From positions 1 through 13,196 of the forward strand of contig JBOGXB010000055.1 of the NCBI GenBank assembly GCA_050694215.1: a stretch of DNA of 13,196 nt, written 5' to 3'. Numbering within the stretch: position 1 is the first letter of the stretch; each line of letters begins with the position of its first letter. The notes beneath the pieces are model-generated. The model worked only from the letters and a program-made list of their open reading frames with translations, searched no databases and was not told the origin of the DNA. Both the position numbers and the translations under genes were made by a program. This DNA is from JBOGXB01 sp050694215 (GTDB lineage: Bacteria > Actinomycetota > CADDZG01 > WHSQ01). This document shows positions 12,135 through 13,196 of this stretch, piece by piece.

Positions 12135-13196
12135 CAGGTCTTCGCCTCCCGGACGCGCTCCTCCTCGGTGGCGGCCTGCCTCTGCCGCCGAGCCAGCGCT
12201 CGACGCGCGATCTCGTAGGCGACGACAACGGAGAGGATCAGGACGCCTTCGAGAATGATGAGGATCTCGCGCGGCAGGTCGGTCGTCACCGCGATCCCGT
12301 CCTGTCCCCGAGCAAGCATCCCAACCAGGAGCGCGGCGAGCGGGATGCCGAAGGGATGGTTGCGACCAAGGAACGCGACGGTGATGCCCGCGAAACCGAG
12401 CCCGGCCTCGTAGTTATGGGCGAGGTAGCCGCGGTCGCCGAGGATGTGATTGAGACCGACCATTCCCGCGAGCGCACCCGAGATCAGGAAGACCTTCACC
12501 TGTGCCGCGCCTATGGATATGCCGCCGGCCTCGGCCGAACCGCTCGATGAGCCTACGGCCCTGAGCTCATAGCCGAGCCGAGTGCGGAACATGAAGAACC
12601 ACACCAGGGCGCAAGCCACGAGGGCAAGAGGCAGAAGCCACGTGAGATGGACGGAGGGCGGGACGACGCTCTCGCTGAGGCCAAGCGAATCCGCGAGGGT
12701 CGGTACGAGCGCCCCGGAGGGGAACTCGTCGGTACGCAGGTCGATCAACCCCGTTTGGGACGTACGCAGGGGATTGAGGAGAGACCACGCGACGAGACTC
12801 ACCGCGATCCCGTTCATCATGATCGTGGTCACGACCTCGTGGGCCCCGGTCTTCACCTTGAGGATCGCCGGGATGTACGCCCACACCATCGCGGCAGCAA
12901 TGGAGGAGAGGACAACCGCCGGAAGAAGAACGAACCCGGGAAGGGTCTCCAGCCCGGTGGCCGCGGCGGCCGCCAGCATCATCCCGACCTTGTACTGACC
13001 CTCGACTCCGATGTTGAACAGGCCGGCCTTGAACGCGACCGCGACGGCGAGACCGGAGAAGATCAGAGGCGTCGCCGTCTCGAGGACGCGCGCGATGTCG
13101 GAGACCTCCGAGGTCGAGTAGATCCAGATGGTGTTGTAGATCTCGAGTGGGTTCTCCCCGTAGCCGATGATGATGAGACTCCCCACGAGCCCGGCG
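12134..13196 (-). CDS. nupP: Nucleoside ABC transporter permease, NupP/BmpB-like, 5' end missing
   Basis: At least 353 residues of the partner permease; the frame stays open to the window edge and the GTG at 13186 falls inside the first membrane helix, so the true start lies outside. Family motifs are NPLEIY, FKAGLFNIGVEGQ (52-64 counted from that GTG), GAHEVVTTIMMN (114-125) and a C-terminal run of helices ending in a charged tail (RRQRQAATEEERVREAKT). The ATPase-contact loop reads RAVGSSSGSAEAGGISIG (209-226), where relatives usually have something like GxNPxAAxxAGI, so it is somewhat diverged. The ATP-binding (NupO) and lipoprotein (BmpA-like) genes are expected upstream, beyond 13196. It overlaps nupQ by one base. 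Confidence 0.88.
   Translation of the reverse strand, partial: AGLVGSLIIIGYGENPLEIYNTIWIYSTSEVSDIARVLETATPLIFSGLAVAVAFKAGLFNIGVEGQYKVGMMLAAAAATGLETLPGFVLLPAVVLSSIAAAMVWAYIPAILKVKTGAHEVVTTIMMNGIAVSLVAWSLLNPLRTSQTGLIDLRTDEFPSGALVPTLADSLGLSESVVPPSVHLTWLLPLALVACALVWFFMFRTRLGYELRAVGSSSGSAEAGGISIGAAQVKVFLISGALAGMVGLNHILGDRGYLAHNYEAGLGFAGITVAFLGRNHPFGIPLAALLVGMLARGQDGIAVTTDLPREILIILEGVLILSVVVAYEIARRALARRQRQAATEEERVREAKT

Overview
The window is a compact, high-GC nucleoside uptake and catabolism locus, most likely from an actinobacterium (Actinomycetota), possibly an uncultured lineage. Four things suggest this: strong G+C bias in third codon positions, frequent GTG/TTG starts, almost no space between genes, and an Mrp-type ATPase with a His-rich tail that lacks the CxxC found in many Mrp proteins. 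The phylum is inferred from these traits, not from a marker gene. No tRNA, rRNA, CRISPR array, insertion sequence or transcriptional regulator is visible.

Layout. (1) 1-485 (+): 3' end of an Mrp/ApbC P-loop ATPase. (2) 560-3764 (+): deoC, an aldehyde dehydrogenase, and a truncated ALDH-like pseudoenzyme, with start and stop codons overlapping at each junction. The last two look like the two domains of ALDH16 carried on separate genes. (3) 3805-8468 (-): a tightly overlapped five-gene operon read from right to left: a ribokinase-family kinase with an altered sugar site, a ferritin-like (DUF455-like) predicted diiron protein, cytidine deaminase, thymidine/pyrimidine-nucleoside phosphorylase and purine nucleoside phosphorylase. 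(4) 8491-10331 (+): nucleoside hydrolase overlapping a canonical ribokinase. These diverge from operon 3 across only 22 bp, where mirrored leaderless-type promoters seem to overlap. (5) 10363-11124 (-): a class I SAM methyltransferase with a lower-GC 5' half and no obvious link to the pathway. (6) 11193-13196 (-): two ABC permeases of the BmpA/NupOPQ nucleoside-transporter type, the upstream one running off the window.

How it works together. The permeases import nucleosides. Cytidine deaminase converts cytidine to uridine. Phosphorylases release bases and (deoxy)ribose-1-phosphate, while the hydrolase releases free ribose for ribokinase. DeoC splits deoxyribose-5-phosphate into acetaldehyde and glyceraldehyde-3-phosphate, and the adjacent ALDH probably oxidises the acetaldehyde. 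Phosphopentomutase (deoB), needed between the phosphorylases and DeoC, is not in the window.

The least explained parts are the ferritin-like protein locked into the nucleoside operon, the split ALDH16-like pair, the second kinase that lacks the ribose-binding Asn/Asp, the overlapping divergent promoters, and large inverted repeats upstream of deoC and at both convergent gene ends.
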